64,000 nt of DNA from positions 13,019,955 to 13,083,954 of the forward strand of contig CM055108.1 of the NCBI GenBank assembly GCA_029204225.1. Direction: 5' to 3'. The notes below the pieces were generated by a model, which had not been told where the DNA came from, ran no database searches, and worked only from the letters and a program-made list of their open reading frames with translations. Below are positions 1 to 11,783 of the stretch, piece by piece. Source of the stretch: Diphasiastrum complanatum (Eukaryota > Streptophyta > Lycopodiopsida > Lycopodiales > Lycopodiaceae). Position 1 is the first letter of the stretch; each line of letters opens with the position of its first letter. The position numbers and the translations under genes were made by a program.

Positions 1-1640
1 AGTGTTGGACGCAATGGACTAAATACATATGCTAATTCGAATTTACAAGAAGATGACAAGGATTTTCCCCACTCTGGGCCGTAGCATATCTGATAAGGTA
101 TTGAGATTGATTATGATAAGGTTCGTAATGACCCTCCCCCCCCCCCCCAACCCCGGGCCATTTTCTGTTCTATTTTGTTAGGGACTATGGCCATATCTAT
201 CTGTGCACAATTCCAAATCAAAGCTTCTCTTTAAACGGAGACTTTTCGTTATAGCCACAAAGGGTGTTTGAAAAGAGACAACCAACCAAATTTTGTCATG
301 TTGTTAGGACAATTCTTGTCTATCTAAGTTTGGACCATAAGGTGGAGCAATACTTGTTGTTTAAGGCCAATTTGGTAATTGAATGTTTTGTACATAATGC
401 TTGAGTTACCATCATAGTATGCATGATATCACTCAGTCATAGAAATGTGGTGGTATTTATGATGGTGACGATGATGGCATTTCAAGCAACATGTTTGACA
501 TATAGGGATTGCCATCTTCTAGTTGTAGTGAAGGAGATGATACTTTACTAACTTTAGTAATAGGTGATTTGTGTAGGGACGATACACTTAGCTATCAAGT
601 AGTTGACAATCAGAGTAAATATTAAGTAGCGGGAGGACAATATGGAGCACACAGAAGCTCATTTGTGTAGGAATGATGTTTGCAAGTTGGAGGAAGTGGA
701 TGCCTATTTGGTGTTCCATGTAATGATCAACTTAAGAACATAGATAGAGAAAGATGGTAGACGAGAAATTTTCTTGGTGGGTGTTGGGGTGAATGGTTAA
801 TTATTATAAAGATGTTATGAGGTTGATAACTAGGATGCAAGTGTAATGTTGTTATTGTTGTGAAGCAAGTTCATATCCTTCCAATCCCTCACACGATTGA
901 GTAGCTATTTCTTAGGCTTTGTTGAAAGCAATGGTAGTTATAGATCAGATTCAAGAGCATGATATTTCTTTTTTGGGGATGCATGCAACTTATAATGATT
1001 TAGATAAAAGAAAAGAGCACGGGTCACAATGGAGAGTAGTACTAAAGGGATAGATGGAAGGTAGGTTGACATTGTGTTAGTGGGTTAGACATTCAAAATG
1101 GAGTAAGAGTAAATATATTGCTCTTGCTAGTAGTGGACTTAATTGTGTGAACGAACTTGGTAGAAAAATTCTATCTTATGAAGATATTATCATTTGTGAA
1201 TTGATAGCACATACTTCATGCACATAAAATTCACATCTCATCAAAGGGATTTGTGAAAAAAATATGAAGGATGGACATAAGGGAACATAGAGAATGAAAA
1301 CTTTGATACCTTGTTCTAAATGATTAGATGCAACTATCTAGTGTTTTGTGATTTATATAATTTTTTTTCTTCTTCGCAAATTCGTTGTCATGCTAATGAT
1401 ACTACTATCAAATGACTGCTATGTAGAATAATTTGAGGCATCGTAGACAACCATGGTTGTTTTGATAGTTGGTTGGTTCAATCAATTAGTTAGAAATGTG
1501 GAATAAGGAATATACGGAACTAGATAGAAAAAAGAAAGATTGTTAATTGAATCGTGAATGCATCTTATGAGAAATGCAAAAATAAAAGAAAGCTAGTAAG
1601 TGATATTCATGCATTAAGATGTTTTGGAATGATCCTTGAA
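1..1640. other. Gene-free decayed sequence
   Basis: I see no coding exon or recognisable mobile-element domain here. A C-rich homopolymer run lies near 136-149. The rest is AT-rich unique-looking DNA with short broken frames. Confidence 0.5.
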
Positions 1641-1735
1641 AGATAATTCATTCAATAATGAAATTGCAGTATTATAGTGGGCCGGTCTACTATATTAGGA
1701 CTATTCTAGGTCCTTAACCGAATATGGCCATAACT
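1641..1735 (-). repeat. Gypsy-like LTR end (start of LTR, minus strand)
   Basis: Read on the minus strand from about 1735, the sequence runs ttatggccatattcggttaa, then ggacctagaatagtccta and a 'gtagaccgg' word. The same start occurs on the plus strand at 36369 and, for its first 40 bases, at 38289. The last of these follows a purine-rich tract typical of a Ty3/gypsy 3' end. I infer a fragment of the same LTR family. Similarity is lost after about 55 bases. Confidence 0.5.
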
Positions 1736-2069
1736 GTTATATGGACTTTTCAAATCACTTTAAGGCTCATAATACAATACTGAGATGACCAAAACTATTG
1801 CACAAACACTTGATGTTGTTCACTTGGTGAATAGAAATGGCATGTATCGTTGTTCTCATGCATTTATTCTTTCTTCTCAGATCATTTGAGTCATGCTTTC
1901 ACCCTGATTCCATACATATATAAATAGAGAGCATAAGTGCTTGGAGATTATGATTGTTGCCAAGATTCATACTTGATATTAAGGATGGTAGTTTGATTTA
2001 CCAAGTATTGACTATGACTTATTGTATCTTGTACAAGCAGCAGTAGATATCTGACATAGCTGTTTAGGA

Positions 2070-2347
2070 TCGTATGTGAGTTTTGCCATCAATGCATCGA
2101 GATTTTTTGGTTTGCGTCGAACTTCGTTGTGTGGACTCGGGATTGTCACTGACCAATGCCCATTGGCATTTGCCAGTCTGTGTAGAACTTAGTGTATATA
2201 TGTAGACGAATTTCGTATATTTCTACAGATTGTGTCGAACTCCATGTATTTTTGTAGACTGCTAAAAAGGTTGAGCATTTTTGCAAATTTGATAGGTCCT
2301 CATTAAACAAAGAATTAAGTGAGAATTCTAATAGTTCCCCTTAATGA
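2070..2347 (-). repeat. Polypurine tract and start of copia 3' LTR
   Basis: On the minus strand, directly downstream of a copia RNase H fragment, lies a purine tract read as attaaggggaac (2336-2347). The sequence after it carries three variants of a 'tgtcgaacttcgtgtat...tgtagac' word between 2115 and 2265. The position fits the start of a 3' LTR. The second LTR is absent, so the LTR limits are not known. Confidence 0.4.
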
Positions 2348-2900
2348 GAAATCCTATAACTTCTTGATCCTGAACTTGAGAGTCTCACAAAATCTATTAT
2401 GGACTTTGAATTTAGAGCCTTAGTAAAAATGTCTATAGCCATGAACTGTGTTTTGCAGAAAATTAGCTAACTTCTCTATTTAGAGCTTTCTCTCTAACAT
2501 AATGATGTTTTACCTCAATATGTTTACTCTTGGAATGAAGAGATTTAGTGACAATGCATTAGCACTTTGATTGTCACAAAACAATTGGGTTGGACTACTC
2601 TGAGTTAGTCTGATATAAAAGTAATTGTCTAAGCCAAATCTCTTCTTTTATTGCATGTGTTGCAAAAATGTATTTTACTTTAGTAGAAGATAAGGCTATC
2701 AAAGTCCACTTTCTACTATTTCTCAAAACTGGACCATTGTTGAGTAGGAATACATCATCTGATGTGGATTTTCTGGTACCCATGTTTGCTACCAATTTGC
2801 ATCTGTGTAGCCATGCAACATATGAATACATCATCTGTGTAGCCATGCAACATATGTTAGTCAAAATTCCCAAACCATATGGTTGTATCTTATTCTAGAA
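2335..2900 (-). pseudogene. Ty1/copia RNase H fragment
   Basis: This is the end of a copia polyprotein that would encode RNase H of an LTR retrotransposon. On the minus strand one reads GTRKSTSDDVFLLNNGP, then ALSSTKVKYIFATHAIKEEI (family form ALSSTEAEY). Past several stops follow 'HSKSKHIEVKHHYVREK' and an 'IFTKAL' ending close to the polypurine tract. Of the acidic catalytic residues, the Glu of STEAEY is changed (STKVKY), and stops lie near 2594 and beyond. Only the last quarter of pol remains; no RT or integrase is found upstream. A 32-bp tandem duplication (2800-2856) sits at its 5' edge. Confidence 0.85.
2800..2856. repeat. 32-bp tandem duplication
   Basis: The word catctgtgtagccatgcaacatatg occurs at 2800-2824 and again at 2832-2856, inside the copia RNase H remnant. 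It disrupts the region that should read 'DADW'. Confidence 0.85.
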
Positions 2901-3619
2901 TGTCACCACAATGCTCCCTCCCATCATCATGGCTTTCCTTGTGGATGTTTCAAGTCCAACAAAGAATCATTTATGATACCATGCCTTCAATAGGGAAAAA
3001 ACAAGGTACCTCTTTCTAGAATTGGGAATGTTGACTATCTAAACTCTCTCTCTTTTTCTTTCTCAAACAACTTGCACAAAAACTAACATTGCTGAATTAA
3101 TACTCTCTTGAATTTCCATATATCCCAAACATGGGAGTAAAAGACATACAAATTGTGCTAATGAACACACATATTGTTCAACTCAATAGTGTTGAAAAAC
3201 ACAGTGCCAAAAGTATCAAAATGGGATTCATGCACACATACAATACTACCAAATTGGAAGCAAAATAGTTCCAAATATGTCAGATCTGAGCTCTCAAAAT
3301 AAGGAAAGACCCAAAAGTCCCAATATGTACTTTCAATATATTCTGCCATAGTACCCAAGAACTCACATGATCGATGTGTAAAAAAGGATCAATAGTTTCT
3401 ACTGATTAGTTAAGACTTCTAATACCAATTATTGCTAAAGTAGGGCCAATCAGTTTAAAACGAAAGACTACCTATCATACCAAAATTGAAGAATAGAGAG
3501 CCAAAGCTGGTACTCTGAAACATGAAAAGACTCAGAAACGTGTTATAAGTATAAATCTAGGGTTCTCCAGAGTAACAAATACCGTTGTTGGGATACTCCA
3601 AGAGTACCAAAGCAATCAG

Positions 3620-3700
3620 CACCAAAGAAACTTACTCTTTCCAAGCCCCTTGTGAGCCCAAGCCCTGGCCTCCTCGGGGATCTTCTTGCTGCACTCTGGT
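3620..3700 (-). pseudogene. Exon-like fragment of unidentified gene
   Basis: On the minus strand a short open stretch (ECSKKIPEEARAWAHKGLGK) lies between an acceptor-like 'aacttaccag' and a canonical donor 'agtaagt'. The reading is compositionally coding-like, rich in Ala, Lys, Glu and Trp. It is one of three minus-strand exon-like pieces between 3.6 and 5.95 kb, which together suggest a captured or decayed spliced gene. I do not recognise the protein. Farther upstream (3700-3960) the same strand reads coding-like segments such as GGADYIHALGFCVACDKS, with stops. Confidence 0.35.
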
Positions 3701-4389
3701 AAGTTTTTGGTGCTTATGGTCACAACAAAATATAATGGATGGTAAGAATGCAAGCAAACAAACATGAATGATCCAAAAAGAAAGGTGGAGTCCAAAGACT
3801 TGTCGCATGCAACACAAAACCCAAGGGCGTGGATATAGTCTGCTCCACCCACCACGTATGGGGGCTTGGGAACAAAGTGAATCTATGCCCCCGGTTAATC
3901 CTCTCTTGCATGACTTTCACAAAATCAGTGTGCCCGTGAGCATCTTTTCAATCTGACTCCAGCTTTTCGTATTCCCTCTGTAATGAAAATTCAAATTATT
4001 ACAAAATAGCACCAAACAATAAACAACAATACCAAACAATAGCCAACATTGTATATACCTAAACAAAGCATAAAAGTGCCAAACAGTACTAAAAAACAAA
4101 ATCAGAAGTACCAAAAGTACCAAACATGATCTTAAAAGTACCAAACATTGCATAGAAAATGTCAAATAGTACTAAAAAGAGAATCAAGAAGTACCAAAAG
4201 CGAATCAAGAAGTACCAAAAATACCAAGAAAAATCTTAGAAGTACCAAAAAAACAATATGAAATTTATCAAAAATTCCAAACGTTTTATTATAATGACCA
4301 CATCGCATTCATAAGCTTCAAAAGAACGAAGAGTACCAAACAGAAAAAAGAATACTACAACCTCCCTTCTGAGGGACTGGGTGTCCGTT

Positions 4390-5115
4390 TGTTTGCACTT
4401 CAACTTAACATGCGCCTGGTCAAAATGAGCTCATCATCCACTTCTTTGAGGAGTTTGTGTCCGCAGCTCAACCAGGTGCTTCTCCAGCTCATGAATCTCG
4501 TCCTTGATTACTTGGACGATTGTGTTTTCACCCTACCTGACCAACAATTTTTCCTTCTTCTTCTGAATGATGTCCTTTAATTCTGACAGCCTTGCAAGCA
4601 TCCTCCCTGATCTTTCTACGACTCTTTAATTCATCGCCTCGAACTCAAGCATATATCATGGAGTGGACAGAGTAGCGTGGGACACACTGTCCTCACCTCC
4701 GAACTTGCTGGAGTGCTCTCTCTTGCCTCCAACTCCTAGCTGCCCACTCTGAGGGGGCCCGTTAGACCTGCTCCAATTTTTCAACTTTATCCGTAGGCCA
4801 TCCTTCTTGTTGCTGCACATTGCAATCACATTCTCACCAAATCTTGCCCATGCTATCTTGTGAGAGGTAGGGTCCAAATTGGCGGCCTTGCAGCACTCAA
4901 AGGCAAAGCCATAGCATTTGGCGAATCTGGTTGTGATTTCGCTGCAGGAGGGAGGAGCCTAGTACACCTTGTGGACCAGCAGATGGCAGTCATCCACAAA
5001 TTGTGGATGTAGTTGGTTAAGATATATCTTAACATTTTTTTTATATCCCAGCCTGAAGATCGTTAGCCATTGACTGTCTAACAAAACTTCCGTAGGATCG
5101 GGTACTCATCCATTT
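4390..5115 (-). pseudogene. Decayed coding region with coiled-coil tail, unknown
   Basis: Minus-strand reading starts near a possible ATG (MDEYPILRK, about 5110). With frame breaks it passes through KIAWARFGENVIAMCSNKKD (about 4860-4800) and a Ser/Gly linker. It then enters a Lys/Glu/Leu-rich stretch (MLARLSELKDIIQKKKEKLL, then VIKDEIHELEKHLVELRTQ) that looks like a coiled coil. Several stops interrupt it. The pattern of a conserved block followed by a coiled coil is seen in many plant transposon-borne proteins, but I cannot name the family. It lies between two AT-rich tracts full of 'agtaccaaa'. Confidence 0.4.
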
Positions 5116-5204
5116 TGTTTTTTCCTACAAAACAAATAGTGTTAATTTTAACGCAAATTATTCACTGTAAATCCTCACGTAGAAAGTACTAAATAACCAA
5201 ATAA

Positions 5205-5570
5205 ATTACCAAAAGAAGCTATACTTCCAAATTCAGTACCATAAGCAGTTTTTTAAAATTCCAACTTATGTACAAAAATCAGTTAAAGTACTAAATTAAG
5301 TACCAAAAGCAGCTAAAGTACCAAAAGTACTAAATTAAGAACTAAAAGCAATTGATTACTACCATAATACCAAAAGTATTAAAAGCAGCTAAAATACCAA
5401 GTTAAGTACCAAAATTAGTAATTACTAAAGTACCAAAAGTAGCTAATTACTACCACAATACCAGAAGTGCCAAACTAAGTATCAAAAGTAGCAAAGTACT
5501 ACTTAAGTACCAAAAGCAGCTAAAGTACCAAGTTAAGTAAGTACAATCAGCTAAAGTACCAAATTAAAAG
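5205..5570. repeat. Irregular 'agtaccaaa' low-complexity repeat
   Basis: The words agtaccaaa and agcagctaa recur at irregular spacing. A sparser form of the same repeat occupies about 3970-4350. It resembles an imperfect microsatellite rather than a regular satellite, and flanks the decayed coding pieces on both sides. Confidence 0.7.
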
Positions 5571-5801
5571 CCAAATATAGGCAATTATAGACAAGAATTG
5601 AAATGTACATTAACAATTGATAAAGATGGTGAAACAAAAATTACACACATATAAGCCGATCCTTTGAAAAAAAGTACATTAAGTTTTGTTTTTAAGAAAG
5701 GGCTTGAAACAAAATCCCTTTCTTCCTACTTGCTACATCAAAATTAAAAGGTAAATTAAAAAACATTAAATATCAAACTTTAATCAAACAAAGACTTCTT
5801 A

Positions 5802-5944
5802 ATTGTCATTGTCCGAATCCGAGTCTTGTGCGGAAGCTTGTCCTTCACTCTCACTTCCGGACATCTCCCCTTCCCCTTCCGCTTCTGCTTCACCGGCTTC
5901 TTCACCTGACCCCTCCTCTACATAAGATGCCGAGCTTCTCTACA
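5802..5944 (-). pseudogene. Terminal acidic exon of unidentified gene
   Basis: After a convincing acceptor (tttttgtaatgtgtag, minus strand, ending near 5945) there is an open stretch rich in Ser, Glu, Gly and Asp. It includes VEEGSGEEAGEAEAEGEGE and ends SDSDNDN with a TAA at 5802. The acceptor, the open frame and the acidic tail are what one expects of a last exon. It could be the end of a host gene or of a transposon gene. No upstream exon could be joined with confidence. Confidence 0.45.
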
Positions 5945-6070
5945 CATTACAAAAAATAACAAAAGTCAATAACCAATAAGTAAAGTAAATGAAACTCATT
6001 AACAAGCAAGAAAGATTAATAAAAATGATTATTAGATAATAGAAGCAAATGAGACAAACCATATGTCTCA

Positions 6071-7320
6071 TGAAGAAACTAAGAGTTTCTATCCTTTAAC
6101 GCCTTAGCATTTTTCTTAATCTTTCCTTGCTATTTTTCTTGACTGTTGCATTTTGAACTATGTTTCTTACAATCTGTATTTTTGAACTGTTTCGTTGCAA
6201 AGTTCACAATTTTTGGTCATGAAGAAAATACATCGCTAAGTCAAAAACACTTAAAAAATAATTTTGGCCAACTGTCATGACACTGTCGCATTTGTTTCAT
6301 TTCGAAAAAATGTGACACTGTCTTATAAATGCCTTAGAAATATTTTCTGGCCGACTGTCGCATTTTTCGCATTTCGGAAAGAAGCGACACTGTCAGGTTT
6401 TTTGCCTTTCGGGAAAAAGCGACACTGTCTGCAAATGCCTTAGAAAATGTTTTTCAGACCTGTCTCATTTTTTGACCTTCTGAAAAAAGTGACACTGTCA
6501 GGTTTTTTGCCCTTTGAAAAAAAGCGACACTGTCGAGCTTTTTGCCTCTTGGAAAAAGTGACACTGTCTCCAAATGCCTTCCGAAAAAATACGAAGGTGC
6601 CCTTGAAAATGCGACACTGCCATTGAAAATGCGACATTGCTCTTAAAAATGCGACACTGCTCTTAAAATCGCAAAGGCATCTTTTAGCAAAATGCGAAGG
6701 TCTACAGCGTGAAGTAATGGGCAGAAAGCGGCTGATGCACGAAGGACAGTGACAGGAAACTAGAATCAGTTTTGATAAAGCCTAATGCATTTCTTTGATT
6801 AGAGCTTTAACTTAATCAGTTCCCTAGATTGATCACATAAATATTAAAAGAAAGATACATAGATCAAGAGAAAGAGGATAAAGATCACTAATACAGAACA
6901 GACAGAACTGTAAAAGTTTGAGGTAGCTCCTAAGTGAGTTTACAGAATAGCAGTAGCTAGTCATATTACTAGTGAGAGAGAACATCTCTCTTGCGCCAAC
7001 GTGCTGATCTAAGAATCAGACAATGCTCAAGAAAAATATTGTAAATTCGATTCTGATAATAGAAGCGATTTTCGTAATGCCTTGTTCTGTAATGTGTATG
7101 ATCTACAATATTGGAATGCATGCTAGCATTAGATAACTTTCTGCTATTGTTTTACTCAACATAATCTGTTGTTTACAAGTTTAATTTTACAACAGATCAT
7201 CAGAAGCAATCTGAGGCTTGGAAGTGAATTAGACCGTAGTTAGTAGCAGTAGCTACGGCTGCCAAGTTGGCTCTATTAACCCTTCATCTCCAGTTCAACC
7301 CGAAACCACGGTTTCTATCA
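6071..7320 (+). repeat. Copia 5' LTR (about 1.25 kb)
   Basis: The LTR starts TGAAGAAACTAAGAG and ends ACGGTTTCTATCA, so the ends are TG...CA with an imperfect inverted repeat (TGAAGAAAC / GGTTTCTATCA). A primer-binding site follows at once. Its first 530 bases match, inverted, the sequence at 38818-38329, which follows a copia pol end. This fixes the LTR start independently. The 5' part (6260-6670) is a cluster of 'gcgacactgtc' and 'aaatgcgaca' words separated by T/A runs. This makes the region look like a satellite, but it is LTR sequence. Confidence 0.8.
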
Positions 7321-7321
7321 G

Positions 7322-7337
7322 TGGTATCAAGGTGCGG
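7322..7337 (+). other. tRNA primer-binding site of copia element
   Basis: TGGTATCAAGGTGCGG directly follows the LTR end. The first eight bases match the TGGTATCA that starts the copia primer site complementary to initiator-Met tRNA; the rest is diverged. Confidence 0.7.
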
Positions 7338-7407
7338 TTGATTTCGGATCAGTGGTCTCAGAGCCACCCTTCAGCTCTATCAAAGCCCTGTCTGATTCCT
7401 TTAAGCT

Positions 7408-8300
7408 ATGGCATCCATTAGCAGCATCCTATCTTCCTCCATCAAAGACAGTTTTAAATGCCTGATCTAACCACACTCTCCAAGGTGAGAGAAATGTGGA
7501 ATACTTTGCTAAACGAAGTCACAAATTCAAATTATGCTTCTTGAAGAACAACTGACCAATCTGAGATAGGATGGTAAAGACCTCACCTCCTTCATCAGAA
7601 GAATGAAGGACCTATTCCTTTCACTACACAACTCCGGAACAGAGAATGCAATCTCAACAGAAAAGCAGCTCACATACTTGCTACGAGCTCTACCACGATC
7701 GTTTCAGATGACTCGAACATTGCTTGCTAAAGATCCATAGATGACCCTTGAGAAGGCTGTAATTGAGATCAGAGAAGTAGTGGAAGCTCGTGAACCCCTT
7801 GATGACAAGGATAGCTTTGATCAAGCTCTTTATAGCAACAGAGAGAAGCAAAATAAGAATTTCAAGCTAAGAGGGAGTTAGACCAAAGACAAGATCGAAA
7901 AAAGCAGTTAGAGAAAGCCAAAGAAGAAAAATAGAAGACTAGAAATAAACCGAGACAGTAGAATGGTGAGAAGAAGACCTGTACGAGATGCACATGAAAA
8001 AGGCCACACTGTTGATAAGTGCTGGTTCAATCCAAAGATAGAGTGCAACCACTATCACAAAATGGGTCACGTAATTGTTGACTGCTACCAAAATTTCAAA
8101 AACAAGAAAGCTCATAGCAGATGGGAGAGCGACAATAGCTCATCCTACGTGAAGGAACCCGAGTCTTCCAAGATGGCTGAAGACAAAGCCAACAACGACA
8201 AGAACCCATTAGCTTACTTGTGTACTGATGTCTGTGCGACATCAACTTCAGATATCCAGCACTTGATTGGTCTTGTTAGATGTCTACCATTATTCTCAAA
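7408..8300 (+). pseudogene. Copia gag with CCHC knuckles, broken
   Basis: After the primer site a possible start reads MASISSILSSSIKDS. The frame is then broken by indels and stops, but the gag core can be followed: LTSFIRRMKDLFLSLHNSG, QLTYLLRALPRSFQMT, EKAVIEIREVVEARE. A tail carries two degenerate CCHC-type knuckles (HEKGHTVDKCWFNP; ECNHYHKMGHVIVDC), the first lacking its early cysteines. This fits a copia Gag, the retroelement capsid. Coding ends near 8300, just where protease should begin, so the element is truncated. Its pol end may correspond to the family member at 38.8-39.2 kb. Confidence 0.75.
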
Positions 8301-8396
8301 GTTGATGCATTGTATGTAATTTGTATTTTGTCAATTTCACGTGTACTTCAATAAAATTTAATATTCGTTTTGTTTGTATATTACAGATCAAATATC

Positions 8397-8451
8397 TTTA
8401 TCATGATCAACCAACAAATATGTCATTTGCTGAAGAAATGTCTCAAAACAG
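8397..8451 (+). other. Small exon-like segment
   Basis: A 55-base open segment (IKYLYHDQPTNMSFAEEMSQ) lies between a good acceptor (gtatattacag) and a donor (cag/gtattt). I do not recognise it. It follows the truncated copia gag and could be an exon of an older transposon. Confidence 0.25.
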
Positions 8452-8947
8452 GTATTTATATTTTAGTATTTATGAAATAATATGTACTTATTATTTGGAC
8501 ATGTAGCATTGTGTGTTACATATGTGTTTGCGAGAAAAAAGACCTCTTTTTTGAGTTATTTTTGACGGAAAATCATCGCCACGTGCTATTACGCCGATGC
8601 AGAACTGCTTAAAGCTAACACGTAAATGGCCCATTATGGCTAGTTGTACTTTTATTGAAACTCTGTCTATTTATTGATTTATGCTGGACTTATATTAATT
8701 TAAGAGGCCTATGCCCCTAGCTCCTGGATTTGTCGGGGCTAGGAGGTGCCAGTTCATCTTGAAAACCAGTTAAATGGCAATTTTATTCACTGTAGGTCAC
8801 TTAAATGACTCTGCCCTTAAGTTTGGGCCCAACTGGTAAAAGCCCCTATTGGTGTCCATTCATGAAGAGGTGCACCTCTTTGGGCCCCAGCCTTCCGTAG
8901 CATTAGAGAGGGGCCTCTACGTAACAGTTTCCATAATCCATTGCCAT

Positions 8948-8949
<2 letters not shown>

Positions 8950-9035
<86 letters not shown>
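8950..9035. repeat. (GA)n microsatellite
   Basis: An uninterrupted GA run of about 85 bases. It produces long spurious reading frames of Arg-Glu or Leu-Ser repeats on both strands. Confidence 0.99.
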
Positions 9036-9039
<4 letters not shown>

Positions 9040-11070
9040 TGGAGAAGGAGGGAAGGAGTAGAAGCATTGTGCTTGGTGCCTCCCACTTCAGACCCTATCT
9101 ATTTGTTGTATCTCATCTTCTCTACCCTCATCCTATTGTTTGATTCCATAGACGCAAGGAGGAGGAAAGGAGAAGAGGCTGATCTGCCTGGTGCCTTCCA
9201 CTCTCACTTCTTTGTTGGATCTTTGCTGCAAATTGCTTATATTTCATTGCTATTGATTCACTACTTTGATCTCTAGCACTGTATTATCATCATTTCTTTT
9301 GTTGAATCAAATTTGGTGTTGTCTCTTGTGGCTTCTAACATTGTGGTTGCAGGCTGTGAAGCTTTGAAAGCCATTTGCTGCCCACTCTTAACTGATTACC
9401 ATTTCATTTCATTAAGATTTTGATTTGGTGCCATTTGCGTTTGTAGTGTCTAATCTTGTGGTTGTAGGTTGTGGAATTGTGGAAAGCTTTGCCACCTTAA
9501 TTAGAAAGATCTGAGGCTTAGAAGATTGTTGTCTCCCTGCCTTACAGTTGTTTGAATCACTTATTTGTGATTCTATTTGTGATTAATTGTGTTTTTAAGT
9601 CTGAGAAGTCTGTGAATCACTTATTGTTTTCTGCTCAAAGATTACTTTCTTGAGAGGGTTCTGTTTAGTGTGAAATAGTGCTTTTGATTTGCAGATTGAA
9701 GATTATTGCTCTATAATAGAAACTCTTGAACTGCAAATCAGTGTTCTGCTCTGTTCATCTGAAAGCTTTGCCATTATTGGTCACCCAAAGATTATAAGCT
9801 TACTCTAGAAGCTATCTATTTCAAATCCTGTTAACTTCTGCCTTGTTCAACGTGAAGAAGAGTTAATTTTCTTACTCTGCCAGTCACTGCTTGGGTATTC
9901 AAACACATGATTCTCCCCAAAACCCTGCTCCATTGCTTCTTATGGCTCTCTTCCACCCTGCGGCTCCCTACCTCCTTCATATGCAGTGGGCTTTTCCCTC
10001 ACCAACAGTCCTTTCTCACTTGATTTGCAGACCATTTGAAGGTCGCCACCTAAGCCTACATGCTGACCCTGTGACTTCACACTTGTTTTTGGATCTTCTA
10101 ACCCTCCACCACAGTCTGTGGCCCACTCCATTCCATTGTTTGTGTGCACCCATTTCACGTTGCCCTGGTCCGTTTAGAGCCTAACGTTTGCCTGTGGCTC
10201 TTTGCCATTACCAATTTAAAAACAAAAAAATCCGAAAACTTCTTAACAAGAGCCTTGAGAATCATCCCTAATTATTCTTTGATTGAATTGTTTGTTTAAG
10301 AGGCCATTGCCCTAATAGATAGTAGATTCATTGAAACCCTTATGTATCTAGGGCATTTATCCAGGATTTGAGAGGACTTATAAATTGTATTATTAAGAGG
10401 TCATTATACTGATCTTTCATCATTGCCCTAACTACACATAACTTCTTGGGCCGATTCTAAGTCGGTTTGGATGATTGGTCTGACTGATAATATCAATTGT
10501 GAAACCAATTCAAGATTCGGGAGCTAACCATTTGTTGTAGGTTTGGCACTTGTTTGGCAACTGAACGCAAAGCCAATTTAGCTGCATACAGGGAAACACT
10601 AAACTCACATTCATCTTATTATTGTCTTGATAACCATTGCTTACTGCATTTCGATTATAAATAAGCGATAATGCAAGGCCCCTGTTTGTGGTTTATGAAA
10701 TTATGTTGCTTTAATTGAACAACTATAACCGCCTTATTGCTAAGCAATAATTGAACTTTGTAAATACTTGCTTCGGCCATTAAGAACTTCTAACAAACGA
10801 GGTATAAGCCTATTGATTGAGAGAAATCCTAATAGCCATTTTATAGCCCATTTAGCTTTTCGAAAGTCATGGCTTTCTATAGTGGAATGGTTCTTGGCCA
10901 TTTCAAAGTTCCCTAGGCTACCTAAAAATTGCCTGTTGACTGTTAGAAATCTGCCTTGCCGATTGCCATTGAAAGTGCTGGTGGTCATGAATGCCTTATT
11001 TTTGACTCCATACCCAATGGAGCTTGAGCTGTAATTGTGGTATAGACCGACTTCCGTTAGCATTTCCTTA
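9040..11070. other. No gene seen
   Basis: AT-rich sequence without recognisable domains. Open frames are short, and I see no splice-bounded coding exon that I could support. Confidence 0.5.
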
Positions 11071-11180
11071 GATTGGCAGTCTATTTGGGGGTCGTTTTAT
11101 ATTCCTTCAATATGACATTTTTTTTTTGTGTTAATGCTCAAAGCACGACGCCTCCACGAGATTTCGAAAAATTAAAAAGG

Positions 11181-11783
11181 ATGGAAGCTTATCAAAAAAG
11201 CAAATCGCGAAAAAGAGCGCAAATGATTGATCGAGTACTTAGTGGAAAATCATCGTCATCAAGTTCTGGCACTCGACCTCGACAAAGAACTACGGTACTA
11301 TAAATTTGCAATTATTAAAAATTTGAGAACAAATTAATTGTCATGCAAATCATTTTTTGCATCAACAAGCTAACCATTCTTATGTTTGTTACATGAAATT
11401 AGTATCAAAAAGAGTATGACAAAAAGATATCTTGTGAGTGTAAGCAATGCAAAGGATTTAAAATTCGACTAAGACAAATTGTGGCACAACATTTCTGGAG
11501 GTTTGGAAAGCATGTTGAGGAGCCTGATGTGGTTTTGGAGGTATATTTTATTTGCTTAGTATTAGTCTTTATCATACACAATGTTTTTGAAAAAAAAGAC
11601 TAATGTATGTATACTTTTTCTCTCTTGCAGAATAGTACATTGGTGTCAACCTCTTGCACAATTGATAATCTTATCAACAAGATAAGAAATATTGATTTTG
11701 GATCAGCTTTGGCATTGGACGAAGATCTAGTTGATGATTTTATTGATGAGGTCACTAGTGACTACACACCGAGTAATGTGTAG
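11181..11783 (+). CDS. Short spliced gene, CACTA transposase-associated type N-terminus
   Basis: Three exons splice in phase 0: 11181-11294 (from MEAYQKS), 11403-11540 and 11631-11783. Introns have GT-AG ends. The product would be about 134 residues with a basic Ser-rich N-terminus, a CECKQC...HFWRFGKH cluster in exon 2, and an acidic C-terminus. The Cys-x-Cys-x2-Cys then His spacing resembles the domain at the N-terminus of plant CACTA (En/Spm, TNP2-type) transposase proteins. That assignment is an inference. No stop or frameshift is present, which is rare in this window. The start could lie farther upstream in the same open frame. A CACTA C-terminal fragment at about 13 kb on the same strand may belong to the same element. 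Confidence 0.5.

Noticed and set aside
6260-6670. Regular-looking 'gcgacactgtc' repeats suggesting a CRISPR or satellite
   Set aside because: Spacing and sequence are irregular, and the inverted copy at 38.3-38.8 kb shows it is part of a copia LTR.
8817-9143. Long frames of Ser-Leu or Arg-Glu repeats (also at 53.6, 55.1, 61.6 and 62.0 kb)
   Set aside because: They are translations of (GA)n/(CT)n tracts and have no flanking coding sequence.
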